Source of the DNA: Miltoncostaeaceae bacterium
Lineage (GTDB): Bacteria > Actinomycetota > Thermoleophilia > Miltoncostaeales > Miltoncostaeaceae
Assembly (NCBI GenBank): GCA_030598075.1
Contig: JAUVQP010000035.1
Location: 1 to 10,692, forward strand
DNA length: 10,692 nucleotides
Reading direction: 5' to 3'
Made by a program: the position numbers and the translations under genes. Position 1 is the stretch's first letter. Every line of letters starts with the position of its first letter. This document shows positions 1-5,627 of the stretch, piece after piece. The notes beneath the pieces are model-generated. The model saw only the letters and a list, made by a program, of their open reading frames with translations. It made no database searches and was not told the DNA's origin.

Positions 1-219
1 CAAGCGCACCCAGAGCGACACCTCGTCGATGACGGCGACGGCCGCGCGGACGGCGTCCGGTTGCCCCGCGAGCGTCAGCCGGTTGCCGCGAAGGTCGACC
101 TCGACCGGCAGGCGATCCTCGAGGGCGTGGAGAACGCGGTCCTCGACACCCGCAAGCTCGACCGCGACCTCGTCGGCGAGGTCGATCGAGCGTTTCTCCG
201 CGGCACCGGTGGCACTCAC
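1..219 (-). CDS. phoH: PhoH-family ATPase (YbeZ-type), N-terminal 73 residues only
   Basis: The gene runs off the left edge of the window, so only the N-terminus is visible. It starts at a GTG (219-217) that overlaps the mtaB stop as GTGA, with a GGGGAG ribosome binding site about 8 nt upstream inside mtaB. The visible residues show the PhoH/YbeZ N-terminal pattern: a hydrophobic-acidic stretch around LAGVEDRVLHALEDRL, then VEVDLRGNRLTLAGQ (the RGN...L.G signature), then a helix ending in VIDEV. The P-loop ATPase domain would lie beyond the edge. Family members are cytoplasmic NTPases; YbeZ-type proteins are commonly encoded beside ybeY, which matures rRNA, so ybeY may follow outside the window. 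Position after mtaB fits the actinobacterial order. The identification rests on the N-terminal pattern and the context, because the catalytic motifs cannot be seen. Confidence 0.82.
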   Translation of the reverse strand, partial: MSATGAAEKRSIDLADEVAVELAGVEDRVLHALEDRLPVEVDLRGNRLTLAGQPDAVRAAVAVIDEVSLWVRL

Positions 220-1457
220 GCCACAGGCTCCCCGAGGAGATGGTTCCCGACGACGCCGGCGACCGTGACCGGCACCACCGCGCCCGGGCCGCCGGCGCCC
301 GGAGGAAGCGTGAACCGACTGTAGTCGCGGCCGAATCCCGAGCGGGCGCCCTCCTCGTGCAGGGTCTCGACGAGAACCTCGTCGTGGCTGCCCACGCGGA
401 GCTGACGGTGGCCGAAGCCGAGACGGTCCGAGAGATCGCGGAGCGCGGCCGCGCGATCGCGACGTACGTCCGGTGCGACGACGCCGGGCAGCGACGCGGC
501 GGCCGTGCCGGGGCGCGGCGAGTACGGAAACACGTGCACCCGCGAGATCCCGGCCTCCTCGATCACCGCGATCGTGTTGGCGAACGCGCCGTCGTCCTCC
601 CCGGGAAATCCCGCGATGACGTCGGTGGTCAGGTTGAGTCCCGGAATCGCCTCACGCGCTCGCGCACAGGCGTCCAGGTAGTCCGCGGGACCGTAGTGGC
701 GACCCATCGCCGCGAGGACGCCGCCGTCTCCGGACTGGAGCGGGATGTGCAGATGGGGCGCCACGGAGGCTGTTTGCGCGACCACCTCGAGCAGGCGCGG
801 GGTGAGGGTCGCCGGCTCGATCGAGCTGATACGGAGGCGGGAGAGCCCCGAGAGCCGCCCCGCGGCACCCACCAGGTCGGCGAGATCGGCGCCCGTTCCC
901 GGGTCGCGGTAGGTGCCGATGTTGATGCCGGTGAGCACGAGTTCGGGGTGCCCGTCGGCGAGGCGACGGCGAGCGTCGGCCAGGACCCGCGCGAGCGGCC
1001 GGCTCTCGGCGGAGCCCCGCGTGGTGGGGATGATGCAAAAGGAGCACCCCTCGTCGCAGCCGTTCTGGACCTTCAGAAACGCGCGCGTCCGCCGGGAGGT
1101 CGGGCGCGCCCGGTCATCCGCGCACGCTCCGTCCCCTCCCGATCCGAGCGCTTGCACGATCTCCTCGGCCGCGCGATCGACGGACCCCGCGATGGTCGTC
1201 ACCCCGCCTCGAAATTGCTCCGGCGTGAGGTTGGCCGCGCACCCGGTGGAGAAGGTCCGGGCGGTCCGGGCGGAGCGATGGGCCTGCTTCCGGCTCTTCT
1301 TCTCGGCCGCTCGAGTCAGCGCGCAGGTGTTGACGACGTGAACGTCGGCATTCTCCGGCGACGACTCCCGGTGCCCCGCGTCGAGCAGCGCGTCGCGAAT
1401 CACCATGGCGTCGGCGTGGCTCACCTTGCAACCGAGAAAACGTACGGCGAACCTCAT
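216..1457 (-). CDS. mtaB: tRNA t6A37 methylthiotransferase MtaB
   Basis: A 413-residue radical-SAM enzyme that adds a methylthio group to t6A at position 37 of tRNA, giving ms2t6A. The three parts of the MiaB/MtaB family are visible. The N-terminal UPF0004 domain has cluster cysteines C10 (FLGCKVSHADA), C45 (VVNTCALT) and C73 (STGCAANL). The radical-SAM core has CDEGCSFC at C134, C138 and C141, TGINIGTY near 176-183 and HIPLQSGDGG near 237-246. A C-terminal TRAM-like segment covers about 350-413. NTCALTRAAEKKSRK favours MtaB over MiaB or RimO. The ATG at 1457 overlaps the rsmE stop as ATGA and places GCK at the usual N-terminal spot; the longer open frame upstream only shadows rsmE. The first motif reads GCKVSHADA where GCKVNQ-E is common. 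Length is normal, and expression is probably coupled to rsmE. Confidence 0.93.
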   Translation of the reverse strand: MRFAVRFLGCKVSHADAMVIRDALLDAGHRESSPENADVHVVNTCALTRAAEKKSRKQAHRSARTARTFSTGCAANLTPEQFRGGVTTIAGSVDRAAEEIVQALGSGGDGACADDRARPTSRRTRAFLKVQNGCDEGCSFCIIPTTRGSAESRPLARVLADARRRLADGHPELVLTGINIGTYRDPGTGADLADLVGAAGRLSGLSRLRISSIEPATLTPRLLEVVAQTASVAPHLHIPLQSGDGGVLAAMGRHYGPADYLDACARAREAIPGLNLTTDVIAGFPGEDDGAFANTIAVIEEAGISRVHVFPYSPRPGTAAASLPGVVAPDVRRDRAAALRDLSDRLGFGHRQLRVGSHDEVLVETLHEEGARSGFGRDYSRFTLPPGAGGPGAVVPVTVAGVVGNHLLGEPVA

Positions 1458-2194
1458 CGCGCACGCCCGGATCCGAGGTGCCCGGCTGCGTCGAGCGCGA
1501 GGCTCACGGCGACGAGGGCGGCGGTCTCGGCCCGCAGGGTGGCGTCGCCGAGACAGCAGACACGGTGCCCGGCGGCGCGCGCCGCGGCGAGCTCGCCCGG
1601 CGCGAAGCCGGCGTCGGGGCCGATGAGCAAGGAGGCGCCGAGGCGTCGATCGAGAGCGCCGCGAAACGACTCGTCCCCCGCGCGGTCGAGGAGGAGGCCC
1701 TCGCCGGAGGGAATCTCCGAGATCACGGTCTCGAACGGTACCAGCCCCCGCACCTCGGTCAGGGAGCCGTGCCCGGCCTGCCGCGCGGCCGCCGCCGCGA
1801 TCCGTCGGAAGCGCTCGCGCCGGCGCTCGAAGGCGCCGGCGTCCGGAACGCGGCGGCTCCGCTCCGACGCAAAGGGCACGATGCGGGGAACGCCCAGCTC
1901 GGCCGCCTTCTCGACCAGCATGTCGAGTCGGCCCCATTCCATGGTCCCCACATGGAGGGTCACGTCCGGAACCGGGGGCGCGGGCCGGCGGCGGCCGACG
2001 CGGACCAGCGCGCCCTCGCCGGCGGCGGCGATGGTCCCGGTCCAGATGCCCCCGCGACCGTCCATCAACTCGATGGCATCACCGACCTGGCGGCGCACGA
2101 CGCGAAGCGCATGGTGTGAGTCCTCGGCGGACAGGGCGATCTCTTCGCCCTCCGCGGGAGGCGCCTCCACCAAATAGCGGAAGACGTGGCTCAC
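1454..2194 (-). CDS. rsmE: 16S rRNA m3U1498 methyltransferase RsmE
   Basis: A 246-residue SPOUT-class methyltransferase that methylates N3 of U1498 in 16S rRNA of the small subunit. Visible family blocks are an N-terminal PUA-like part with HHALRVVRRQVGD (27-39) and DGRGG (45-49), EKAAELGVPRIVPFASERS (95-113), a helix around RIAAAAARQAG (131-141), and the SAM-binding knot IGPDAGF (191-197) followed by LGDATLRAETAAL (215-227). Two knot residues differ from the usual form: IGPDAGF in place of IGPEGGF, and GDATLR in place of the common G-RILR. The ETA core is intact, so I expect an active enzyme. The start is a GTG at 2194 overlapping the prmA stop as GTGA; its protein begins VSHVFRYLVE, the expected N-terminus. 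The end overlaps the mtaB start. Length is typical for the family. Confidence 0.92.
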   Translation of the reverse strand: MSHVFRYLVEAPPAEGEEIALSAEDSHHALRVVRRQVGDAIELMDGRGGIWTGTIAAAGEGALVRVGRRRPAPPVPDVTLHVGTMEWGRLDMLVEKAAELGVPRIVPFASERSRRVPDAGAFERRRERFRRIAAAAARQAGHGSLTEVRGLVPFETVISEIPSGEGLLLDRAGDESFRGALDRRLGASLLIGPDAGFAPGELAAARAAGHRVCCLGDATLRAETAALVAVSLALDAAGHLGSGRAR

Positions 2195-3003
2195 GACCGC
2201 CCGCCAAGCAGGATCGTGGCCCACCCGTCCGCCGCGACGGTGCGCACGACGGTGAAGCCGGCGGCGTCGAAGACACCCACCATGTCGCCGATCTCGTCGG
2301 GCCGCAGCCCGCTCGCGACGAGGTGCCGGGGTCGGGGCGACGCCAGCGCCGGGGCGAGCTCGCGGAGCACTGTGGCCGTGAGGTTCGCGACCACCGCGTC
2401 CGCGGACGGCAGCGGGTCGCGGCCGATGGTCCGGAGCCCCACGCGGACGCCGACCCCGTTGGCGCGCGCGTTCTCGATCGTCGCATCGACGGCCAAGGGA
2501 TCCGAGTCGACCGCCCACACGGGATCGAAGCCCAGTCGTCGGCCCGCGATCGCGAGGATTCCGGAGCCACAGCCGACGTCCAGCAGCGACCCGCCGTCAA
2601 GCTCGGCCAGGAGTTCCAGGCATCCCCTCGTCGTCGCGTGCTGACCGGTGCCGAAGGCCATGCCCGGGTCGATGATGACGTCCTCGACGCTGGCGCGAGC
2701 GGGCACCCACGGAGGCCGGATCCACAGCCGGCTCGCGATCCCGAACGGGCGGTGAAATCGCGCGATGGACTCCGTCCATTCCGCCCCCTCCTCCGCAACG
2801 GTGACCTCCGCCTCGATTCCGACCGCCATCAGGGCCTCCCTCAGCCAGGACCCGTCGCCGGCGCGCGACGGCGGAAGCCAGAGATCGATGCAGACCCTCT
2901 CGCCCCGGACCCGCTCGGAGCACCCCACGCCGGCGGCCTCCCAGACGAGGGCGACCGCGAGGTCTCCCTGCTCGCGGGGCACGCACGCCGTCAGGCGAGC
3001 CAA
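2191..3003 (-). CDS. prmA: Ribosomal protein L11 methyltransferase PrmA
   Basis: A class I SAM-dependent methyltransferase that trimethylates ribosomal protein L11. From the chosen start it is 270 residues. Key blocks are FHRPFGIASRLWIRPPW (83-99), DPGMAFGTGQHATT (112-125, the PrmA signature), SAM motif I DVGCGSGILAIA (142-153), AVDSDPLAVDATIENARANG (164-183) and VVANLTA (204-210), the equivalent of the usual vANI motif. There is no ATG near the N-terminus. I chose the TTG at 3003, 19 bp after the dnaJ stop, because it gives MARLTACVPREQGDLAVALVW, which aligns with the usual PrmA start (V-VP-E--D-A--L-WE--G). A GTG at 2982 is the alternative, and neither has a clear ribosome binding site. The open frame runs much further upstream inside dnaJ, but that part is a shadow. 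It lies between dnaJ and rsmE, and the rsmE start overlaps its stop. Confidence 0.92.
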   Translation of the reverse strand: MARLTACVPREQGDLAVALVWEAAGVGCSERVRGERVCIDLWLPPSRAGDGSWLREALMAVGIEAEVTVAEEGAEWTESIARFHRPFGIASRLWIRPPWVPARASVEDVIIDPGMAFGTGQHATTRGCLELLAELDGGSLLDVGCGSGILAIAGRRLGFDPVWAVDSDPLAVDATIENARANGVGVRVGLRTIGRDPLPSADAVVANLTATVLRELAPALASPRPRHLVASGLRPDEIGDMVGVFDAAGFTVVRTVAADGWATILLGGRS

Positions 3004-3022
3004 CGGGGGCGTGCGTGGGCTT

Positions 3023-4126
3023 CTAGCGGAAGGCGTGCTTGAGACGGTCGAAGAGACCCTCGCCGTCGCGGTAGTTCTTGTCGGTGAGCTTGCCCGCCAG
3101 ATCGGCGACCGCCCGACGTCCCGCCTCGTCGTCGACCCGGGGGACTCGGACGTCCATGATGACCCGCTGGTGACCGCGGCCGCGGCCGCGCAAAGACGGA
3201 AAGCCCTTACCGCGCAGCACGACCTCGTCGCCATGCTGGGTGCCGGGCTCGATCTCGATGTTCGCCTCGCCGTCGAGCGTCGGAACGCTGACCGTGGTGC
3301 CGACCATGGCGTCAGTGGCCGGAACCTCGATGGTCGTGAGCACGTCCAGGTCGTGTCGAGCGAAGCGCTCGTCCTCGGCGACGTCGACCTGGACGTAGAC
3401 GTCGCCCGCGGGCGCGCCGCGGTCGCCGGCGTGACCTCGCCCGACGAGGCGAATCTGCTGGCCGCTCGAGATTCCGGCCGGAATCTCGACGCGGGCCGTG
3501 CGGGATCGCGCCTGGCGCCCGGCTCCGACGCACGTGGCGCAACGCTCGGCGGGAATCTCCCCGGCCCCGCGACAGTGCGAGCAAACCTGGGTGCGCAGAA
3601 ACTGGCCGAACGGACCCCGGGCCACCTCGCGCACCTGACCCTGACCCCCGCACGACGGGCAGCGATCGAGGCCCGCGCCGGGAGCGGCCCCGCTCCCCCC
3701 GCACGTCTCGCACGGGGCGACGACGTCGAACTCAATCTCGCGCTCCACTCCCTGCGCGGACTCCACGAAGGTGATGTCGACGGCGATCCCGAGGTCGTCG
3801 CCGGCCCGGGCACCTCCCCGCGCCCCGAACCGTTCGCCGCCGAAGAAGGCCGCGAACAGGTCCTGGAACGAGTCGAAGTCCGTGAAGTTCGTGCCCTGCC
3901 CGCGCACGCCCTCGTGACCGAACCGGTCGTACATGCCCCGGGACTCGGCGTCGGACAGCACTTCGTAGGCCTCCGCCGCCTCCGTGAAGAGGGCCTCAGC
4001 GTTCGGATCGTCGGGGTTGACGTCCGGATGAAGCTCGCGGGCCTTGCGACGGAACGCGCGCTTGATGTCGTCATCGCTGGCGTCGCGACCGACGCCCAGC
4101 ACCTCATAGTAGTCGCGGCGACTCAT
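3023..4126 (-). CDS. dnaJ: Chaperone DnaJ (type I Hsp40)
   Basis: A 367-residue co-chaperone that delivers unfolded clients to DnaK and stimulates its ATPase. Domains in order: a J domain (about 4-70) with the essential HPD at 33-35; a short Gly/Phe-type linker (about 70-110); a zinc-binding region with four CxxCxGxG repeats at C139/C142, C156/C159, C182/C185 and C196/C199; and the substrate-binding C-terminal domains with LRGKGFPSLRGRGRG. The fourth zinc motif reads CATCVGAG. The final residues, GLFDRLKHAFR, match the usual LFD-LK-F ending. The ATG at 4126 begins MSRRDYYEVLGV, as expected. It is the first gene of the dnaJ-prmA-rsmE-mtaB-phoH unit and faces a 476-bp divergent region. Neither grpE nor dnaK is adjacent, so this looks like the extra actinobacterial copy near hrcA, with the dnaK operon presumably elsewhere. 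Confidence 0.95.
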   Translation of the reverse strand: MSRRDYYEVLGVGRDASDDDIKRAFRRKARELHPDVNPDDPNAEALFTEAAEAYEVLSDAESRGMYDRFGHEGVRGQGTNFTDFDSFQDLFAAFFGGERFGARGGARAGDDLGIAVDITFVESAQGVEREIEFDVVAPCETCGGSGAAPGAGLDRCPSCGGQGQVREVARGPFGQFLRTQVCSHCRGAGEIPAERCATCVGAGRQARSRTARVEIPAGISSGQQIRLVGRGHAGDRGAPAGDVYVQVDVAEDERFARHDLDVLTTIEVPATDAMVGTTVSVPTLDGEANIEIEPGTQHGDEVVLRGKGFPSLRGRGRGHQRVIMDVRVPRVDDEAGRRAVADLAGKLTDKNYRDGEGLFDRLKHAFR

Positions 4127-4129
4127 CCA

Positions 4130-4146
4130 GCTACGGCCAGCGTAGC
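4130..4146. promoter_or_regulatory. Inverted repeat immediately upstream of dnaJ
   Basis: The sequence is GCTACG, five bases, CGTAGC: a perfect 6+6 inverted repeat ending 3 bp before the dnaJ ATG at 4126. On the minus strand it contains TACGCT (4144-4139), which could be a -10 element (T-A---T) giving a very short leader, but I see no convincing -35 at the right distance. Possible roles are an operator over the dnaJ promoter or an RNA hairpin near the start codon. It is not a CIRCE sequence, the HrcA operator TTAGCACTC-N9-GAGTGCTAA. Chance occurrence is possible for so short a repeat. Confidence 0.35.
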
Positions 4147-4454
4147 AGGGCGATGTCTCCGGGCGCCGGCGGCCCGCGTCATCAGCTCACGCAGCACGGT
4201 TGCCCCCATCCGAATGCGTCGTCGGACGAGCGCGCGTCGAGATGAGCCGGTGCGCCCGCGGCCGAGCCCGGCAGCCCAGACGGTGACGGGGGAACACCTC
4301 GAGCCCCTACGGAGGGCGGCGGCTGGCAACATGCCCCTGGCCGTCGTGGCGGCCTACCGGCGCCGACGCAACCCACCTGCGCCCGGAACTCTCCGCCTGC
4401 GCGCCACGCGCGCCGAGCCGGGCACCGCCCTGGGCAAAGGAGAGCCACCGCACG

Positions 4455-4553
4455 ATGTCGAACCGTTCGCACGCCCTCCGCACGCAGCGACACTTTCGGA
4501 CGGAAAGGCTCACCCTTGCGCCCTTTGTCCCGATAGCAGACGTAAGCCGTTGA
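4455..4553 (+). CDS. Possible 32-residue leader ORF (doubtful)
   Basis: An ATG at 4455 opens 32 codons ending in TGA at 4551-4553, about 50 bp before the membrane-protein gene and in the same direction. Upstream is AAAGGAGAG (4436-4444), the strongest Shine-Dalgarno match in the intergenic region, although its GGAG lies 12 nt from the ATG, longer than ideal. The peptide is basic, with six Arg in its first 20 residues, and resembles nothing I recognise. The GGAGAG of the ribosome binding site can pair with CTCTCC at 4389-4394, so a structured leader is conceivable. It could equally be a chance ORF in GC-rich DNA. Confidence 0.2.
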   Translation: MSNRSHALRTQRHFRTERLTLAPFVPIADVSR

Positions 4554-4577
4554 CCCCTCTCGCCAACACCGGTCGCC

Positions 4578-4599
4578 CGGCACCCCGGCCGGGGTGCCG
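4578..4599. promoter_or_regulatory. Perfect 22-bp palindrome overlapping the ribosome binding site of the membrane gene
   Basis: The 11-base arm CGGCACCCCGG is followed directly by its exact reverse complement, ending 3 bp before the ATG at 4603. As RNA it can fold into a 9-bp stem with a GGCC loop. The GGGG at 4591-4594, the only Shine-Dalgarno-like run at proper distance (8 nt) from that ATG, lies in the right arm and would be hidden in the stem. As DNA it is a classic dimer-binding operator shape. No T-run follows, so it is not a standard terminator. Confidence 0.6.
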
Positions 4600-4602
4600 C
4601 CC

Positions 4603-5604
4603 ATGAGCCGAAGCGTCGGTTTGGACCGAAAGCGCTCCCTGCTGCTCGGCGCGGGAGTCGTCGGAACCGCGCTCGCCGCCTACGGCCTCGCGATGGCCGT
4701 TGATCCGGGTGCCCTTACGAAGGCGTTCGCCGGCGTCCGATGGGAGTGGTTCGTCGTCGCCGCCCTCGCCTACGCGGCGAGCCAGCTCGTCGCCGGGTTC
4801 GTGTGGCGAGCCGGACTGTCGGCCGGCGGCCTTCACGGGGTCGGGCGCGGATGCGCTCTCAGCAGCCACTGGTTGGCCCGTGGTGCCGCGGAGCTGCTTC
4901 CGGCTCAGCTCGGCGAGGGCGTCCGCCTCGCCGCGCTCAGACGGCACCCCGCGACCGACGAGGGAGGCTGCGCCCGGATCGCCGGCAGTGTCGGCGCGTT
5001 CAAGCTTGTCGACGGGCTCGGCAACCTCGTCGTCGCCGGCCTCCTGACGCTGGTCGTGCCGCTTCCCGGGCCCGCCGCGAATGTGCGCTGGGTCCTCCTG
5101 GCGGTGCTTCTCGCCGCCGCGCTGAGCGGCGCCCTGGCCTGGCGTCTCGGCGTCGAGCGCGCGAAGGCCTGGCTTCCGGCGCCGGCGCGACGCGCGCTTC
5201 GGGGCGCCACGGACGGGGCGGCCCTGTTGGGAGACCGGCGCCGGGCGATGCGCGCCTTCGCGCTCCACGGCGCGTCTACGGCGGCCCGCATCGTCAGCCT
5301 CGCAGCCCTGCTGCTGGCCTTCGGTCTTCCACCCGGCGCGGCGCTGCTCGTGTTCGCGCTCCTCGTCATGGCGTCGCTCATCCCCATCTCGCCCGGTGGT
5401 TTGGGCGTTCGCGAGGCGGCACTCGTGCCAGCCCTCGTCGCCGCCTACGGGCTGGGCACCGACAACGCGCTGGCGTTCAGCCTCTCGATTCAGGCCATGG
5501 TGCTGGCGGTGTCGCTGATCGGCGGCCTCGTGGCGCTCGCCTACCACCATCGCGGGGTACGGCGCGCCCGGCGCGAGCGCGTCGCGGTGCCCGCTCCGGC
5601 CTAG
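4603..5604 (+). CDS. Polytopic membrane protein, LPG synthase TM-region family (YbhN/UPF0104-like)
   Basis: A 333-residue integral membrane protein of the family that forms the membrane part of lysylphosphatidylglycerol synthase/flippase (MprF); no C-terminal aminoacyl-transferase domain is present. Two family motifs are visible: LLPAQLGEGVRLAALRR (98-114, the P--GE--R pattern) and PISPGGLGVREAAL (261-274, the P--PGG-G-RE pattern). Hydrophobic segments lie near 12-33, 48-69, 135-155, 162-181, 228-262, 267-284 and 290-315, followed by a basic cytoplasmic tail. Stand-alone members are usually annotated as putative lipid or polyprenyl-glycan flippases, but the substrate cannot be told here. ATG 4603 is preferred because GGGG (4591-4594) lies 8 nt upstream; an in-frame GTG at 4594 would add three residues and lies inside the palindrome. 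It is the only plus-strand gene in the window and interrupts an otherwise colinear cluster. Confidence 0.85.
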   Translation: MSRSVGLDRKRSLLLGAGVVGTALAAYGLAMAVDPGALTKAFAGVRWEWFVVAALAYAASQLVAGFVWRAGLSAGGLHGVGRGCALSSHWLARGAAELLPAQLGEGVRLAALRRHPATDEGGCARIAGSVGAFKLVDGLGNLVVAGLLTLVVPLPGPAANVRWVLLAVLLAAALSGALAWRLGVERAKAWLPAPARRALRGATDGAALLGDRRRAMRAFALHGASTAARIVSLAALLLAFGLPPGAALLVFALLVMASLIPISPGGLGVREAALVPALVAAYGLGTDNALAFSLSIQAMVLAVSLIGGLVALAYHHRGVRRARRERVAVPAPA

Positions 5605-5606
5605 CC

Positions 5607-5625
5607 GGCGCCCCGGCGGGACGCC
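5607..5625. terminator. Possible bidirectional terminator hairpin in the convergent gap
   Basis: The membrane gene and the unknown gene converge with only 23 bp between stop codons. Within the gap GGCG-C-CCC, a GGC loop, and GGG-A-CGCC form an imperfect hairpin (4+3 bp around one mismatch). A second small stem, CCGGC-CTA-GCCGG (5596-5608), overlaps the plus-strand stop codon. There is no T-run on either side, so an intrinsic terminator is only a possibility; its position is the main argument. Confidence 0.3.
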
Positions 5626-5627
5626 AC

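Larger units (their letters stand above)
4127..4602. other. Divergent intergenic region between dnaJ and the membrane-protein gene
   Basis: This is the only stretch above 300 bases without a confident gene. It separates dnaJ (leftward) from the plus-strand membrane gene (rightward) and must hold promoters for both unless one relies on read-through. Besides the elements listed separately it contains TTGACC at 4550-4555 on the plus strand, the best -35-like hexamer, but no good -10 about 17 bp later. There are also small hairpins: GCGCG-CCA-CGCGC (4399-4411), GGGC-ACC-GCCC (4420-4430) and CTTTC-N5-GAAAG (4493-4507). CTCTCC (4389-4394) can pair with GGAGAG (4439-4444), enclosing the first two. 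I see no tRNA, rRNA, CIRCE element or known riboswitch core. Open frames on the minus strand here (for example 4182-4604) have no family resemblance or credible start signal and are probably not genes. Confidence 0.6.

Noticed and set aside
240..2177. 645-codon plus-strand open frame antisense to mtaB and rsmE
   Set aside because: Arg/Gly/Ala-rich with no family motif; both antisense genes have clear conserved blocks, so this is a GC-driven shadow.
4453..4464. tRNA T-loop-like GGTTCGAC on the minus strand
   Set aside because: The flanking bases do not form the 5-bp T stem, and no acceptor, D or anticodon arms can be fitted.
4578..4599. Palindrome read as an intrinsic terminator
   Set aside because: No T-run on either strand and it sits directly before a start codon, so a regulatory dyad is more likely.
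4594..4602. GTG at 4594 as start of the membrane gene
   Set aside because: It lies inside the palindrome with no ribosome binding site of its own; the ATG at 4603 has GGGG at 8 nt.
4182..4604. 140-codon minus-strand open frame in the divergent intergenic region
   Set aside because: Starts inside the membrane gene, has no convincing ribosome binding site, and its protein is Arg/Pro/Gly-rich without recognisable motif. An open frame is expected by chance at this GC.
4510..5550. 346-codon minus-strand open frame antisense to the membrane gene
   Set aside because: Low-complexity Arg/Glu/Gly/His composition; the plus-strand frame has transmembrane segments and family motifs.
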